From: Phytophthora colocasiae
Taxonomy: Eukaryota; Oomycota; Peronosporomycetes; Peronosporales; Peronosporaceae
Length of the DNA stretch: 64,000 nt
Assembly: GCA_018806915.1 (NCBI GenBank)
Contig: JAGKQI010000026.1
Span: 186,001-250,000 of the forward strand
Direction of reading: 5' to 3'
Below the pieces are notes generated by a model. The model saw only the letters and a program-made list of their open reading frames with translations, made no database searches and had not been told where the DNA came from. Numbering within the stretch: the stretch's first letter is position 1; every line of letters begins with the position of its first letter. This document shows positions 10,684 to 22,600 of the stretch, in pieces. Both the position numbers and the translations under genes were made by a program.

Positions 10684-13295
10684 TCAGCTGATCACCTCCG
10701 GACTGGTCGAGATCGCGAGATCAGGAGTCCCAGGAGGTGTAGGTGGAGCAGGCGGGTTAAACTTGTTTTCGAGCCGTGGGATCTGCCGGGACGGGTGATC
10801 TGCCGGCCGATCGCGGTAATGGTTGCGCCAAAGGTCCTCCTGATCGCATTCTGCCAACGCAGAGATCAGATCGGTGGGCTCCGGTCGGTTCAGAGTCGGC
10901 TGGGCCAGGTTAGCCATTCGGGAGGCCGATCCGGGGTACCAGTATACCCGATCACGGATAGTAGGGAAGTGCAGGAAGTAGGGATCGAGCAGAAGATCGA
11001 TGTCCGCCCACATCGCCCGCATCATGGGCAGGAATCGTCCCAACAGCAGCCGCCAACGTTCTCCGGTACGGCTACGCCGTTGCCGACGCTCGAGGTAATA
11101 CCGACGGAGATCAGGATCAGCTTCATACATCGCCTTCGTGATCTCGAGATAATGGGTCGATTCCCAGTAGGCCTGCAGGTGATCTGACTCGAAGGCGGCG
11201 TAGGCATCCGCGATCTGCCCCAGCAGAGTCCCAGCACGACGATGTAGACCGAGATCGAAGGTGAGGGGGGCCGGTCGGTTGCGGAGCACCTCCCACGGTC
11301 GGGTAGCAAGTAGGGCCTGCACGTTGGGCCCAGTGATCAGGCTAACCAACCAACCGACCCCAGCTCGGGAAGGGCGATTAGCTGGTGATCTCGCTGGGTA
11401 AAGGAATCCGGGAGGTAGCAGCAGCCTCTTGGACAATGTGGAGAGGATCATACCGACGATCGCCAAAGTTCCGACGAACATCGGATCCCACGGGAAGACA
11501 TCACCAGCCGCAAACTGCCGGACGTTCGCATACCCGGGAATAGACGAGCTGATCGCGAACAGAGGAGGGTGCAGCTGGGGGCGCGGCGAGCCGCCGGGAG
11601 AGCCGCCACCCGGAGATCCCCCACCGGGAGGGCTCCCGCCAGCTGGACTACCCCTCGGGGACCCCTGAGAAGAAGTGATCGGAGTCTGTGGGGAACTGCC
11701 GCCCGGAGGTGTCGGCTGCGCCGGAGGCGTCGATGGAGCAGGCCCCCCTTGATCACCGGATGCTGGAGGGGGATTTCCATGCCGGCGGTGCCACGACAGC
11801 GATCGGAGTATCGTAGCCCGAAGAGCGTCGTCGGATCCAGCGCCAGAATCCTCCGCGTCATCGTCATGCTCCGGATCGGGTTTACGTTTGGACCGATCCG
11901 AGCCACCCTTCTTCGGGGAAGGTGCTTCCACGGTCACTTGCGAGGTGGCCTGGGTGCGATCTGCTTCCTCCGCATCCGGCCCAGTCGGGATCGCGGGTTC
12001 AGGACCCAGATCGAAGGGGTCTGGGCCTTCCTCGTGCTTTTCTTCGAGCTCGGTCGCCTGGGCCTGGCCACCGGGTTGGTCTCCAGCGGGAACATCAGGT
12101 GGGGCCGCGTCGTGATCGGTCGGGGGAGGCTCCGTCCGCGAGGTCTTGTGAGGGGGCGATGTAGCAGGAGATGGGGGCGGACTGAGAGCACGTTTGACCC
12201 CCCATTCATCTTGAGCAGCGCGGAGCCGAGACACCATTTCGGTCAGGACGTTGGTAGTCGCCGATATGTTATCTTCCGCTTGATCGTAGTTCTCCTGCAG
12301 TGCTTGAAGACTCGCTTCTAACTCCTGCACTTCGGCATGGGTACCGATCAGATCGTCCTCTACGACAAACAGAATATGAGTGATCATGGTCAGGTGGAGG
12401 GATCTAGACTATATGCGCACCTAGACGAGTGGATCGCTGTCGCTCGGCGCTGAGATCCGCCTGTGCTCTGTCGCGATCTGCGAACGCTTGGTCTCGTTCT
12501 ACGAGTAGGCGATCCCGCCGAAGTGACTCGGTTCAGTTCGGAGTTAGCGTGGGCAAGTTGATCGGTGGCTAGGTCACGTTCACCAGCGATACTGGTCAGG
12601 AAGCGATCGCTCGGGCGGAGTCCGCCAAGGCTCGATCTCGCTCAGCCAGGGCCAATCGGGTGAGCCCCTGTCGAAGGCGTGGGGCTGGAATCCAGTTGAG
12701 ATGTGCAAGATCAGCCGAGATCCGGTTGTAGCTGGCCTTGGCAGTGACGGAGTCTTGCTTCGCCTCAGCCAGATCGCAAGCATGGATCCGGGCTTCCGCC
12801 TGAGATCCTGGATCTCGTTGGTGGCTTGTTCCACCTCTTCAGTCAAACGATCCCGGTCCTCTGTAGCTCGATCTAGGTCTGCCTGGGCAGAGTTGAGACG
12901 CCGCGCGAACTCGTCGCGTTCCGATCGGAGCTGGTGAACCTGCATACGCAATCCATCGAGATCAGAGGCTTCCTCCGCGAGATCAGCGATCTCGCGCTCC
13001 AGACGCGCAATCTCGCCCTGCTGGTCTGCCCGGAACCGCTCCATGGCGTCGACATGCGCCCGAAGTTCCATGGCTTCACGACTTAGTTGATCACGTTCGC
13101 GCACCAGGCGATCCCGCCCTGACTGCCCGGCATCGGCCCAGCCTCATCGGATGAGAGCGGGCGTGCGTGGTCTGAGCCGGACCCGACGAACGTCGCGAGA
13201 TGTCGGAATGGGGAGATGGCGGACCGTCGGGGGATCTTGGGAATCGGGAGGTGTAGGCAAATAATCGCTCCCGGATCACTTCCTTGCTGGCTCAT
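10684..13295 (-). pseudogene. Antisense ORF (aORF) of element 1, first exon broken
   Basis: Antisense to gag-pol, between pol and the 3' LTR. The ATG is at 13295. The first exon, which is coiled-coil coding (RDRLVRERDQLSREAMELRA-like heptads), is broken by indels. The second part is open from 12387 to 10684. It contains a Pro/Ser/Gly-rich acidic middle and a C-terminal domain of about 230 residues shared with elements 2 and 3. A candidate intron lies at 12360-12420 (minus strand, GT...AG). No known domain was recognised. 10347-10683 between pol and aORF has no gene. Confidence 0.8.
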
Positions 13296-13410
13296 GGAGA
13301 CTGGAAGGGATCCGTTGATGGTGGTCGAAGTGTTGTCAGGGTGACTTGTGCCTTGGGCTGAAGATTGAGAATGAGACCTGAAGTGACCGAGACGGACCAA
13401 CTTGCAGGCT

Positions 13411-13419
13411 GGGGGCGGA
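13411..13419 (+). promoter_or_regulatory. Polypurine tract of element 1
   Basis: GGGGGCGGA lies directly before the 3' LTR start TGTGGTG. The same string precedes the 3' LTRs of element 2 (complement of 16514-16522) and element 3 (41024-41032), as expected for the plus-strand primer of reverse transcription. Confidence 0.8.
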
Positions 13420-14745
13420 TGTGGTGAAGCGCGAATAAGAAATCCGAGAAAAGGCAACGTCAGGCCCTAAGAGAGTCGGATCAAGCGACAGGGGCCTCTG
13501 GCGAAGCAAGATGTCAGTTGATGACCCCAGATTGCGCGAACGATGGCTGACGAATGGATCCAGATCGATGTTCGTCTGGATCTCGCCAGCGATGAATGGA
13601 TGGCGTCTTGGTCGAGTGAGACTAAGTGATTGGAGAACCCGCCGTGCGGTCCCGCGTGGCGGCTCAGGGTCGGAGGAGAAAAGGGCGCCTTGCCTGAGAT
13701 CGCATGAGAAGGCGATCAAGGCAGCAGAGGGTCGGGACCGGTGCGATCTATGGTGGGCCGGTGACAACATAACCGTGAGATGTTGCCGAGGGGACCTGAT
13801 GGCAGTGTTAGTCGCATGGGGAGTGGTGATCAAGTCCGGGAAGCTCAAGACCTGAAATGTCGACGACACAGGCACGCGAGATCAAGTATGAAGGCTGCTG
13901 ATCGAGATCATTGTTCAAGACGGTGGACCAAGATCGATGACCGAGATGGTTGATCGAGATCGGCTGATCGGCTGATCGCCAGATCGGCAGACCGAGATCG
14001 CGATCAGGGGTTAGGTGAGATCGAGATCGAAGATCGGAGGGGCAGCTGTGTAGCCGGATGTCAGGTAATCGTAGGATAGCAGATGAGGATGGGACTAGTA
14101 GACATAGGAATAACCATAAACAGAATCGAATTTGCTCTGGACCTCACAAGTGCCTTCATCCAAGACTGGAACCGGGAATTATATTGGTCCACCAGCATCA
14201 AGAAGGTAAGGAGAAGAGATCTAGCATAGAGGTTAATTCTGGATAATACATTGGCCAGTTTTACCCTATCTAGTGATCTATCCTTTACGTGCGAACTACG
14301 GATCGGAAGGAATTGGCTGCTTGGCCTGACGATCTCGTCGACTCTCAACCCATCAAGACACCCGCTATAGGAAGCGGCAAGCATCGTAAAGGAAGGGACC
14401 AGATCCCCAACATTGGACCTTTGGAAGACCTAGATCGAAGATCAGGCGACCGGATCAAGGCTCGAGTATTCGCCTGTGACCCGGATCAACCCCTCCGAGG
14501 TAGAGTGAAGTATTCCCACGCTATCTCATCACCCCTGCGTCACCCAAGGCATTCTTCTCGTCCCAAGACATCTTCAGAAGTTACCTGGAAGAGCGTAACC
14601 CGCCTACCGACGGGTACACAAGGTGAACACTACACGCAACAAGATCACGGATCATCGGGGGACCCCCTCCGTTAGTCGGTGTCTGGGCGCAAGTGGCGAT
14701 CGCGATCGGCCTCAACCAGATTTTGGCCAGATCCGCTCCACCACA
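13420..14745 (+). repeat. 3' LTR of G1 element 1
   Basis: It is 1326 bp, TGTGGTGAAGCG to CTCCACCACA. It is followed by the target duplication GTATT (14746-14750). It faces the 3' LTR of element 2 (15189-16513) across 443 bp. Confidence 0.93.
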
Positions 14746-14750
14746 GTATT

Positions 14751-14841
14751 ATACCTTCTCTCAGGTGAATTGCATTCACCTGACCATCACTCATGTGACA
14801 AACATCATTCAGATGTTTATGCGTCAGGTGATTCACATTCA
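14751..14841. repeat. Hairpin-rich spacer, left flank of element 3
   Basis: This short stretch between element 1 and element 3 contains three perfect hairpins. They are TCAGGTGAAT/ATTCACCTGA (14761-14770/14774-14783), AAACATC/GATGTTT (14800-14806/14812-14818) and CAGGTGA/TCACCTG (14825-14831/14839-14845). The last arm ends at the element 3 insertion site. It is probably a displaced piece of element D, whose hairpin-rich sequence resumes at 42356. Confidence 0.6.
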
Positions 14842-14845
14842 CCTG

Positions 14846-15188
14846 TGTGGTGAAGCGGACGAGAATTTTTCCCGGAGAGACAATATCAGCCACGAACCCG
14901 AATAGAGTCGGAACGAGCGACAGGGGGGACCTGTGATCCCCAGATCTGGGTCGAATCAGACGAAGGTACGATGGGTCCCGCCGGGGAACAGGCAACAGAG
15001 ACACCGGCGGAGGAGCAAGTGGAGCGGTGTTCGTGGGTGATCCGAATCCTGCCGGAGGAAGAATGGGGGAATCAAGGAGGTTCTCGCGCGATCAACGATT
15101 ACGGGGTCCCAAGTGAGCACGATCGGCTTACCCCGGCGCCCCGGAGCCTCTAACAGTATGATCCTACTTCCCCGGGGGGCGACGAAGC
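14846..15188 (+). repeat. 5' LTR of element 3, first part
   Basis: It matches 41033-41375 of the 3' LTR almost exactly. It stops at ACGAAGC, where element 2 begins. AAGC (15185-15188) is repeated at 28848-28851 on the other side of element 2. Open frames inside it are short and match no family. Confidence 0.93.
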
Positions 15189-16513
15189 TGTGGTGGAGCG
15201 GATCTGGCCAAAATCTGGTTGAGGCCGATCGCGATCGCCACTTGCGCCCAGACACCGACTAACGGAGGGGGTCCCCCGATGATCCGTGATCTTGTTGCGT
15301 GTAGTGTTCACCTTGTGTACCCGTCGGTAGGCGGGTTACGCTCTTCCAGGTAACTTCTGAAGATGTCTTGGGACGAGAAGAATGTCTTGGGTGACGCAGG
15401 GGTGATGAGATAGCGTGGGAATACTTCACTCTACCTCGGAGGGGTTGATCCGGGTCACAGGCGAATACTCGAGCCTTGATCCGGTCGCCTGATCTTCGAT
15501 CTAGGTCTTCCAAAGGTCCAATGTTGGGAATCTGGTCCCTTCCTTTACGATGCTTGCCGCTTCCTATAGCGGGTGTCTTGATGGGTTGAGAGTCGACGAG
15601 ATCGTCAGGCCAAGCAGCCAATTCCTTCCGATCCGTAGTTCGCACGTAAAGGATAGATCACTAGATAGGGTAAAACTGGCCAATGTATTATCCAGAATTA
15701 ACCTCTATGCTAGATCTCTTCTCCTTACCTTCTTGATGCTGGTAGGCCAATGTAATTCCCGGTTCCAGTCTTGGATGAAGGCACTTGTGAGGTCCAGAGC
15801 AAATTCGATTCTGTTTATGGTTATTCCTATGTCTACTAGTCCCATCCTCATCTGCTATCCTACGATTACCTGACATCCGGCTACACAGCTGCCCCTCCGA
15901 TCTTCGATCTCGATCTCACCTAACCCCTGATCGCGATCTCGGTCTGCCGATCTGGCGATCAGCCGATCAGCCGATCTCGATCAACCATCTCGGTCATCGA
16001 TCTTGGTCCACTGTCTTGAACAATGATCTCGATCAGCAGCCTTCATACTTGATCTCGCGTGCCTGTGTCGTCGACATTTCAGGTCTTGAGCTTCCCGGAC
16101 TTGATCACCACTCCCCATGCGACTAACACTGCCATCAGGTCCCCTCGGCAACATCTCACGGTTATGTTGTCACCGGCCCACCATAGATCGCACCGGTCCC
16201 GACCCTCTGCTGCCTTGATCGCCTTCTCATGCGATCTCAGGCAAGGCGCCCTTTTCTTCTCCGACCCTGAGCCGCCACGCGGGACCGCACGGCGGGTTCT
16301 CCAATCACTTAGTCTCACTCGACCAAGACGCCATCCATTCATCGCTGGCGAGATCCAGACGAACATCGATCTGGATCCATTCGTCAGCCATCGTTCGCGC
16401 AATCTGGGGTCATCAACTGACATCTTGCTTCGCCAGAGGCCCCTGTCGCTTGATCCGACTCTCTCTGGGCCTGACATTGCCTTTCTTGGATTTCTTATTC
16501 GTGCTTCACCACA
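15189..16513 (-). repeat. 3' LTR of element 2
   Basis: It is 1325 bp and on the minus strand runs TGTGGTGAAGC (16513) to CCACCACA (15189). It differs from 27522-28847 at scattered positions (for example in the 16471-16505 stretch). Confidence 0.93.
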
Positions 16514-16639
16514 TCCGCCCCCAGCCTGCAAGTTGGTCCGTCTCGGTCCACTTCAGGTCTCATTCTCCAATCTTCAGCCCAAGGCACAAGTCACCCCGAC
16601 AACACTTCGACCACCATCAACTGACCCCTTCCAGTCTCC

Positions 16640-19226
16640 ATGAGCCAGCAAGGAAGTGATCCTGGGAGCGATTATCTGCCTACACCTCCCAATTCCCCAA
16701 GATCCCCCGACGGTCCGCCATCTCCCCATTCCGACATCTCGCGACGTTCGTCGGGTCCGGCTTCAGACCACGCACGCCCGCTCTCATCCGATGAGGCTGG
16801 GCCGATGCCGGGCAGTCCAGGGCGGGATCGCCTGGTGCGCGAACGTGATCAACTAAGTCGTGAAGCCATGGAACTTCGGGCGCATGTCGACGCCATGGAG
16901 CGGTTCCGGGCAGACCAGCAGGGCGAGATTGCGCGTCTGGAGCGCGAGATCGCTGATCTCGCGGAGGAAGCCTCTGATCTCGATGGATTGCGTATGCAGG
17001 TTCACCAGCTCCGATCGGAACGCGACGAGTTCGCGCGGCGTCTCAACTCTGCCCAGGCAGACCTAGATCGAGCTACAGAGGACCGGGATCGTTTGACTGA
17101 AGAGGTGGAACAAGCCACCAACGAGATCCAGGATCTCCAGGCGGAAGCCCGGATCCATGCTTGCGATCTGGCTGAGGCGAAGCAAGACTCCGTCACTGCC
17201 AAGGCCAGCTACAACCGGATCTCGGCTGATCTTGCACATCTCCAACTGGATTCCAGCCCCACGCCTTCGACAGGGCTCCCCACCCGATTGGCCCTGGCTG
17301 AGCGAGATCGAGCCTTGGCGGACTTCCGCCCGAGCGATCGCTTCCTGACCAGTATCGCTGGTGAACGTGACCTAGCCACCGATCAACTCGCCCACGCTAA
17401 CTCCGAACTGAACCGAGTCACTTCGGAGCGGGATCGCCTACTCGTAGAACGAGACCAAGCGTTCGCAGATCGCGACAGAGCACAGGCGGATCTCAGCACC
17501 GAGCGACAGCGATCCACTCGTCTAGGTGCGCATATAGTCTAGATCCCCCTCCACCTGACCATGATCACTCATATTCTGTTTGTCGTAGAGGACGATCTGA
17601 TCGGTACCCATGCCGAAGTGCAGGAGTTAGAAGCGAGTCTTCAAGCACTGCAGGAGAACTACGATCAAGCGGAAGATAACATATCGGCGACTACCAACGT
17701 CCTGACCGAAATGGTGTCTCGGCTCCGCGCTGCTCAAGATGAATGGGGGGTCAAACGTGCTCTCAGTCCGCCCCCATCTCCTGCTACATCGCCCCCTCAC
17801 AAGACCTCGCGGACGGAGCCTCCCCCGACCGATCACGACGCGGCCCCACCTGATGTTCCCGCTGGAGACCAACCCGGTGGCCAGGCCCAGGCGACCGAGC
17901 TCGAAGAAAAGCACGAGGAAGGCCCAGACCCCTTCGATCTGGGTCCTGAACCCGCGATCCCGACTGGGCCGGATGCGGAGGAAGCAGATCGCACCCAGGC
18001 CACCTCGCAAGTGACCGTGGAAGCACCTTCCCCGAAGAAGGGTGGCTCGGATCGGTCCAAACGTAAACCCGATCCGGAGCATGACGATGACGCGGAGGAT
18101 TCTGGCGCTGGATCCGACGACGCTCTTCGGGCTACGATACTCCGATCGCTGTCGTGGCACCGCCGGCATGGAAATCCCCCTCCAGCATCCGGTGATCAAG
18201 GGGGGCCTGCTCCATCGACGCCTCCGGCGCAGCCGACACCTCCGGGCGGCAGTTCCCCACAGACTCCGATCACTTCTCCTCAGGGGTCCCCGAGGGGTAG
18301 TCCAGCTGGCGGGAGCCTCCCGGTGGGGATCTCCGGGTGGCGGCTCTCCCGGCGGCTCGCCGCGCCCCCAGCTGCACCCTCCTCTGTTCGCGATCAGCTC
18401 GTCTATTCCCGGGTATGCGAACGTCCGGCAGTTTGCGGCTGGTGATGTCTTCCCGTGGGATCCGATGTTCGTCGGAACTTTGGCGATCGTCGGTATGATC
18501 CTCTCCACATTGTCCAAGAGGCTGCTGCTACCTCCCGGATTCCTTTACCCAGCGAGATCACCAGCTAATCGCCCTTCCCGAGCTGGGGTCGGTTGGTTGG
18601 TTAGCCTGATCACTGGGCCCAACGTGCAGGCCCTACTTGCTACCCGACCGTGGGAGGTGCTCCGCAACCGACCGGCCCCCCTCACCTTCGATCTCGGTCT
18701 ACATCGTCGTGCTGGGACTCTGCTGGGGCAGATCGCGGATGCCTACGCCGCCTTCGAGTCAGATCACCTGCAGGTCTACTGGGAATCGACCCATTATCTC
18801 GAGATCACGAAGGCGATGTATGAAGCTGATCCTGATCTCCGTCGGTATTACCTCGAGCGTCGGCAACGGCGTAGCCGTACCGGAGAACGTTGGCGGCTGC
18901 TGTTGGGACGATTCCTGCCCATGATGCGGGCGATGTGGGCGGACATCGATCTTCTGCTCGATCCCTACTTCCTGCACTTCCCTACTATCCGTGATCGGGT
19001 ATACTGGTACCCCGGATCGGCCTCCCGAATGGCTAACCTGGCCCAGCCGACTCTGAACCGACCGGAGCCCACCGATCTGATCTCTGCGTTGGCAGAATGC
19101 GATCAGGAGGACCTTTGGCGCAACCATTACCGCGATCGGCCGGCAGATCACCCGTCCCGGCAGATCCTACGGCTCGAAAACAAGTTTAACCCGCCTGCTC
19201 CACCTACACCTCCTGGGACTCCCTGA
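16640..19226 (+). pseudogene. Antisense ORF of element 2: two exons, one frameshift
   Basis: It is opposite in sense to element 2 gag-pol. A true ATG at 16640 opens a 300-codon frame ending in TAG at 17540-17542. Removing a 63-nt GT-AG intron (17526-17588) joins it in frame to the next open frame (to 18445). The first exon has a Pro/Ser-rich N-terminus and then a long heptad-repeat coiled coil (about residues 55-290). The next exon is acidic and Pro/Ser/Gly-rich. A small deletion near 18310-18330 shifts the frame, and the conserved C-terminal domain continues in the frame ending at 19226. The function is unknown. There is no signal peptide and no evident membrane segment, so an envelope role is not supported. 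Confidence 0.78.
17526..17588 (+). other. Candidate spliceosomal intron in antisense ORF
   Basis: It begins GTGCGC and ends TTTGTCGTAG, with CTGAC as a plausible branch site and a T-rich stretch before the AG. Without splicing the frame stops inside it. With splicing, Leu-Glu-Asp-Asp joins the two open frames (phase 1 to phase 1). At 63 nt it is close to the host gene introns at the right end of the window (68-123 nt). Element 1 has the equivalent at 12360-12420. Confidence 0.65.
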
Positions 19227-19600
19227 TCTCGCGATCTCGACCAGTCCGGAGGTGATCAGCCGAGCCTGGAGTCGGTCAGCACGCTTACATATTCTCTATC
19301 ACGATCCGGTACTTCGCCACGCGATCCCGACTCCAGCCTAGCCTCTTTTCAATTCCACGTAATCTTTCCAGCTTCAAAAACCAGCGTTCTTCTCCATACT
19401 TACTCCACAGTTTCGATCCCACTTAGCATCCTCGAAATCTCCATATCTTTCTTCCAATCACTCCGGTTTCACATGCATATACAATAAAAATATAAAATCT
19501 CCACGAAAAACATAAAATCTCCACATCCGATCCAGATAGACATCCAGATCAGCATCCGCGATCTCGGCGTTGTGACCCGGTCACGTCGCCTTCTCTTCGT

Positions 19601-22600
19601 CTACACCTCTTCGTGCGACTGCATCACGCCAAACCGATTTCCGTTAGCATGATCACGTAGGAACGCGCTCAGTATGGCTCCACAGTTAAGATCAGCTTCG
19701 TCGACCCAAGTTGGTTCATCATAACCGACCCAGTGCACCAGGAATTCACGATAGATCCGGCCGTAGCGAGTCCGTTTCCCACTTCGCATGTCCGAGATCC
19801 GTTCGACCTCGTACTCGTCGGCATCCAGATCTGGGACCCAACTGTCCTCCGGAAGGAGGATCTCATCGAAATCTAGCCGATCTGCTTCATCCACAGTCAA
19901 CTCGATCCGCGGTCGATCCGGAAAATTCCGCACCAGCTTTAGCTTAGAAACATGGACCACTGGGAAGATATGGTAATCAGATCCCGCGATCTCCAGCTTG
20001 ATCGTGAATTCGTTGAGCTTCTCTGCAACACGGAACGGGCCGTGCCAAAGGTGAGCGAGTTTACGTGCATACCCTTCCTTCACACGATCTAGGTATAGCC
20101 AAACTCGTGATCCAGCTTCGATCTGATGCGGATCGACATCCTCATTGTGCCGATCGGCTCGATCTGCAATCGCCTCTCGTAGTCTAGCGTTGACCTGTTC
20201 TCGCGACTGCTGGTAGTATCTCTGAACCCGATATCTCCACCGTCTTGGATCGCGATCGTGGCGTCTGGTCGATCCGATCGGGATCGTTGCCTCCAACGTC
20301 GATCTCGGATCCCATCCATGTACCAGGTAATGAGGGGTATCTCCCCGAACCCGATCGTGAGCCGTGTTAATGGCGAACGTCAGTCTCTCCGCGTATTCAT
20401 CCCAGTCCTTCTGATCGAGATCTTGAACATACATCTTGATCGCCCTAGTCGCCGTTTGCACCATCCGTTCCGCAGTCCCGTTGGCTTGTGGCCGGTAGGC
20501 CATCGTCGCCCGTTGTCGCTGTCCCAGGATCTTATTGAACGATCTGAAGAAGTCGGACATGAAACCCGGTTCTCGATCGTGCCTGATCATCTCGCTAGCA
20601 CCAAATCTGCGGAACACGCATTCTTCATAAGATTCCGCGACGGTCTGGGCCGATCGGGAGGAACTAGCCTTTGCGATCACATATCCCGTGAACAGATCGA
20701 CCCAGATCAGTAGTTCGGTGTTGCCTTTGTTGGATCTGGGCAGAGAAGGTATGTGATCCATCGCTATGATCTGGAATGGGTATGACGCCTGCAGATTCCC
20801 CGGCGACTCGCCCCGGATCGTGGGTCTCCCCTTCCCGGTCTCACAATCTACACACTCGCCTACGTATCGCTGCACGCTCCGATATAATCCCCTCCAGTGG
20901 AAATGATCTCGGATCCGCTGATAAGTGCGTCCGATCCCCTGATGTCCTCCTTCCAGAGTCGTATGATAGTGGTGGAGGACATCCTGCTGTAGCGTTTCTG
21001 GAACTACAAGTCTCATCAGGTGATCGCGATCACCACTTGATCTCGGCCCTGGTGGGCAGTAAAACAGCAGATCTTGTTCATCTACCTCATACTCGGAGGC
21101 GATCTTGGCGTAGGATCCGGATTCGGCTCGAGTAAGATCCGCGATCTGCCCAGCCAGGTACTTCTTTAGTCCTGCGATCCAGACCTCCTCGTCCTGGGCT
21201 CGCCTGATCCGATCAACCCGCATCTCCCGGATCAGTTCCTCTCGCAAGACAGCGGCGCCAGGTCGCGCTCGGGCTGCACGCGTGGCTACTGCCGACACTT
21301 GCACAGATTGATCTTCAACTCGAGGGATCAACACCTCATTAAGCCGATTCAGGGTGATCAGATCGCATCGATCTGCCTCATCGTGGACTTCGATCCCGCC
21401 TCCTCGCTGCAGCGCGGCACTCGCCAAGCTATCTGCGCTCCCATTCCAGTCTCTCTTCACATGGACCAGCTCATGATCCCCCCAATTCCGCAAGTGATCT
21501 AGCACCTTCTGCTTCAGTAACGTCAATCCTGGCGCCTTGCAGTCGATCTCGCTCCGGACTTGTCGGATCACCAGATTCGAATCGCCACAAACAACCAAAC
21601 GGCGGCGTTCTAACTGTGCGATCATGCCAAGACCTAGCAAGAGTCCACGGTATTCCGCTTCATTGACAGTAAGGCTTTCAGCATAATCCGATCTAGCCTT
21701 GATCACTTTCCACTCTGGCAAACTCCACACGATCGCGCTGAAAGCGCCCCCTCCTCGTTTCACGCGTGCCGATCCGTCAAAACTTATAACCCACAGCTCC
21801 TCATCTGGGTCTACGGTGGGGATCGGCATCTGGATCCGACGTTTTGGTTCCTTTCGAGGCGCGATCGCGATCAGGGCTTCATCGATCTCCGATCTGGGCG
21901 TTATGTTAGCTGCGATCGCCCCCAGTATTTCGTCCTCTCCCTTCGTACACTTCGTGATCTCGAGTGTCCACGGGGACAGAAGAGCAGACCATTGTCCCAG
22001 ACGTCCTTGGAGGCCGGCAGACTTGAACAGCCAGGCAAGCGTGGAGTGTCTGGTTAGGACCTTGATCCGACGTCCCACCAACAAGGTGTAGTGTAGATCC
22101 AAGATTCGAAGTAGAGCCAACACCTCCTTTTCGGCAACATTATAATTCAGCTCGTTGGTCTTCAAGGTTCGGCTGGCAAACGCGACTGGGTGGTAGATCT
22201 GGTCGTGTTCCTGCATTAGTGCGGCGGAAATCGCCCAGTCACTAGCGTACACGATCACCACGGGTAACCTCGTCGTGTCGAAGTGACGAAGGATCGGGGT
22301 CGACGCGATCTTGGTCTTCAAGGCTGTAAACGCCCTGTATGCCCTACCCCACCTCTCGTCATCAGTCTTTAGGCCCAGGTTGGCTCCGATCTCGCTTGAA
22401 CAGGGTGAAGACATCGCCCCCAAGTCAGGATCTGGTGTACTATCGCGTCTTTGAGTCGGGATATCTAGTGATCTATCCCGATCCGACTTAAGCGCGACGG
22501 GATCTTGAGTGATCAGGTCCATGCTATCCATGATCTTTCGCAGATCTGGTCGCTTCTTCAGTTCTGCGAACTCCACCTCACGTAGTTCATATAGGACCGA

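Larger units (their letters stand above)
1115..14745 (+). mobile_element. G1 element 1: Ty3/gypsy LTR retrotransposon, broken
   Basis: This is a full-length 13.6-kb element with LTRs at 1115-2433 and 13420-14745. A primer-binding site follows the 5' LTR and a purine tract (GGGGGCGGA, 13411-13419) precedes the 3' LTR. Flanking GTATT at 1110-1114 and 14746-14750 is a 5-bp target-site duplication. The order is LTR, gag, pol (PR-RT-RNaseH-RNaseH-IN-chromodomain), antisense ORF, LTR. Both gag-pol and the antisense ORF carry several frameshifts relative to element 2, so this copy cannot make a complete polyprotein. The two LTRs differ at well over ten sites, so it is older than element 2. Confidence 0.93.

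Noticed and set aside
10684..12387. Plus-strand ORFs of 130-250 codons opposite the aORF
   Set aside because: They are shadows of the antisense gene. They lack a consistent domain and are not kept in element 3.
14971..15153. Small ORF in the element 3 LTR (also at 41158-41340)
   Set aside because: It is in LTR sequence, has no family signature and is explained by duplicated LTR copies.
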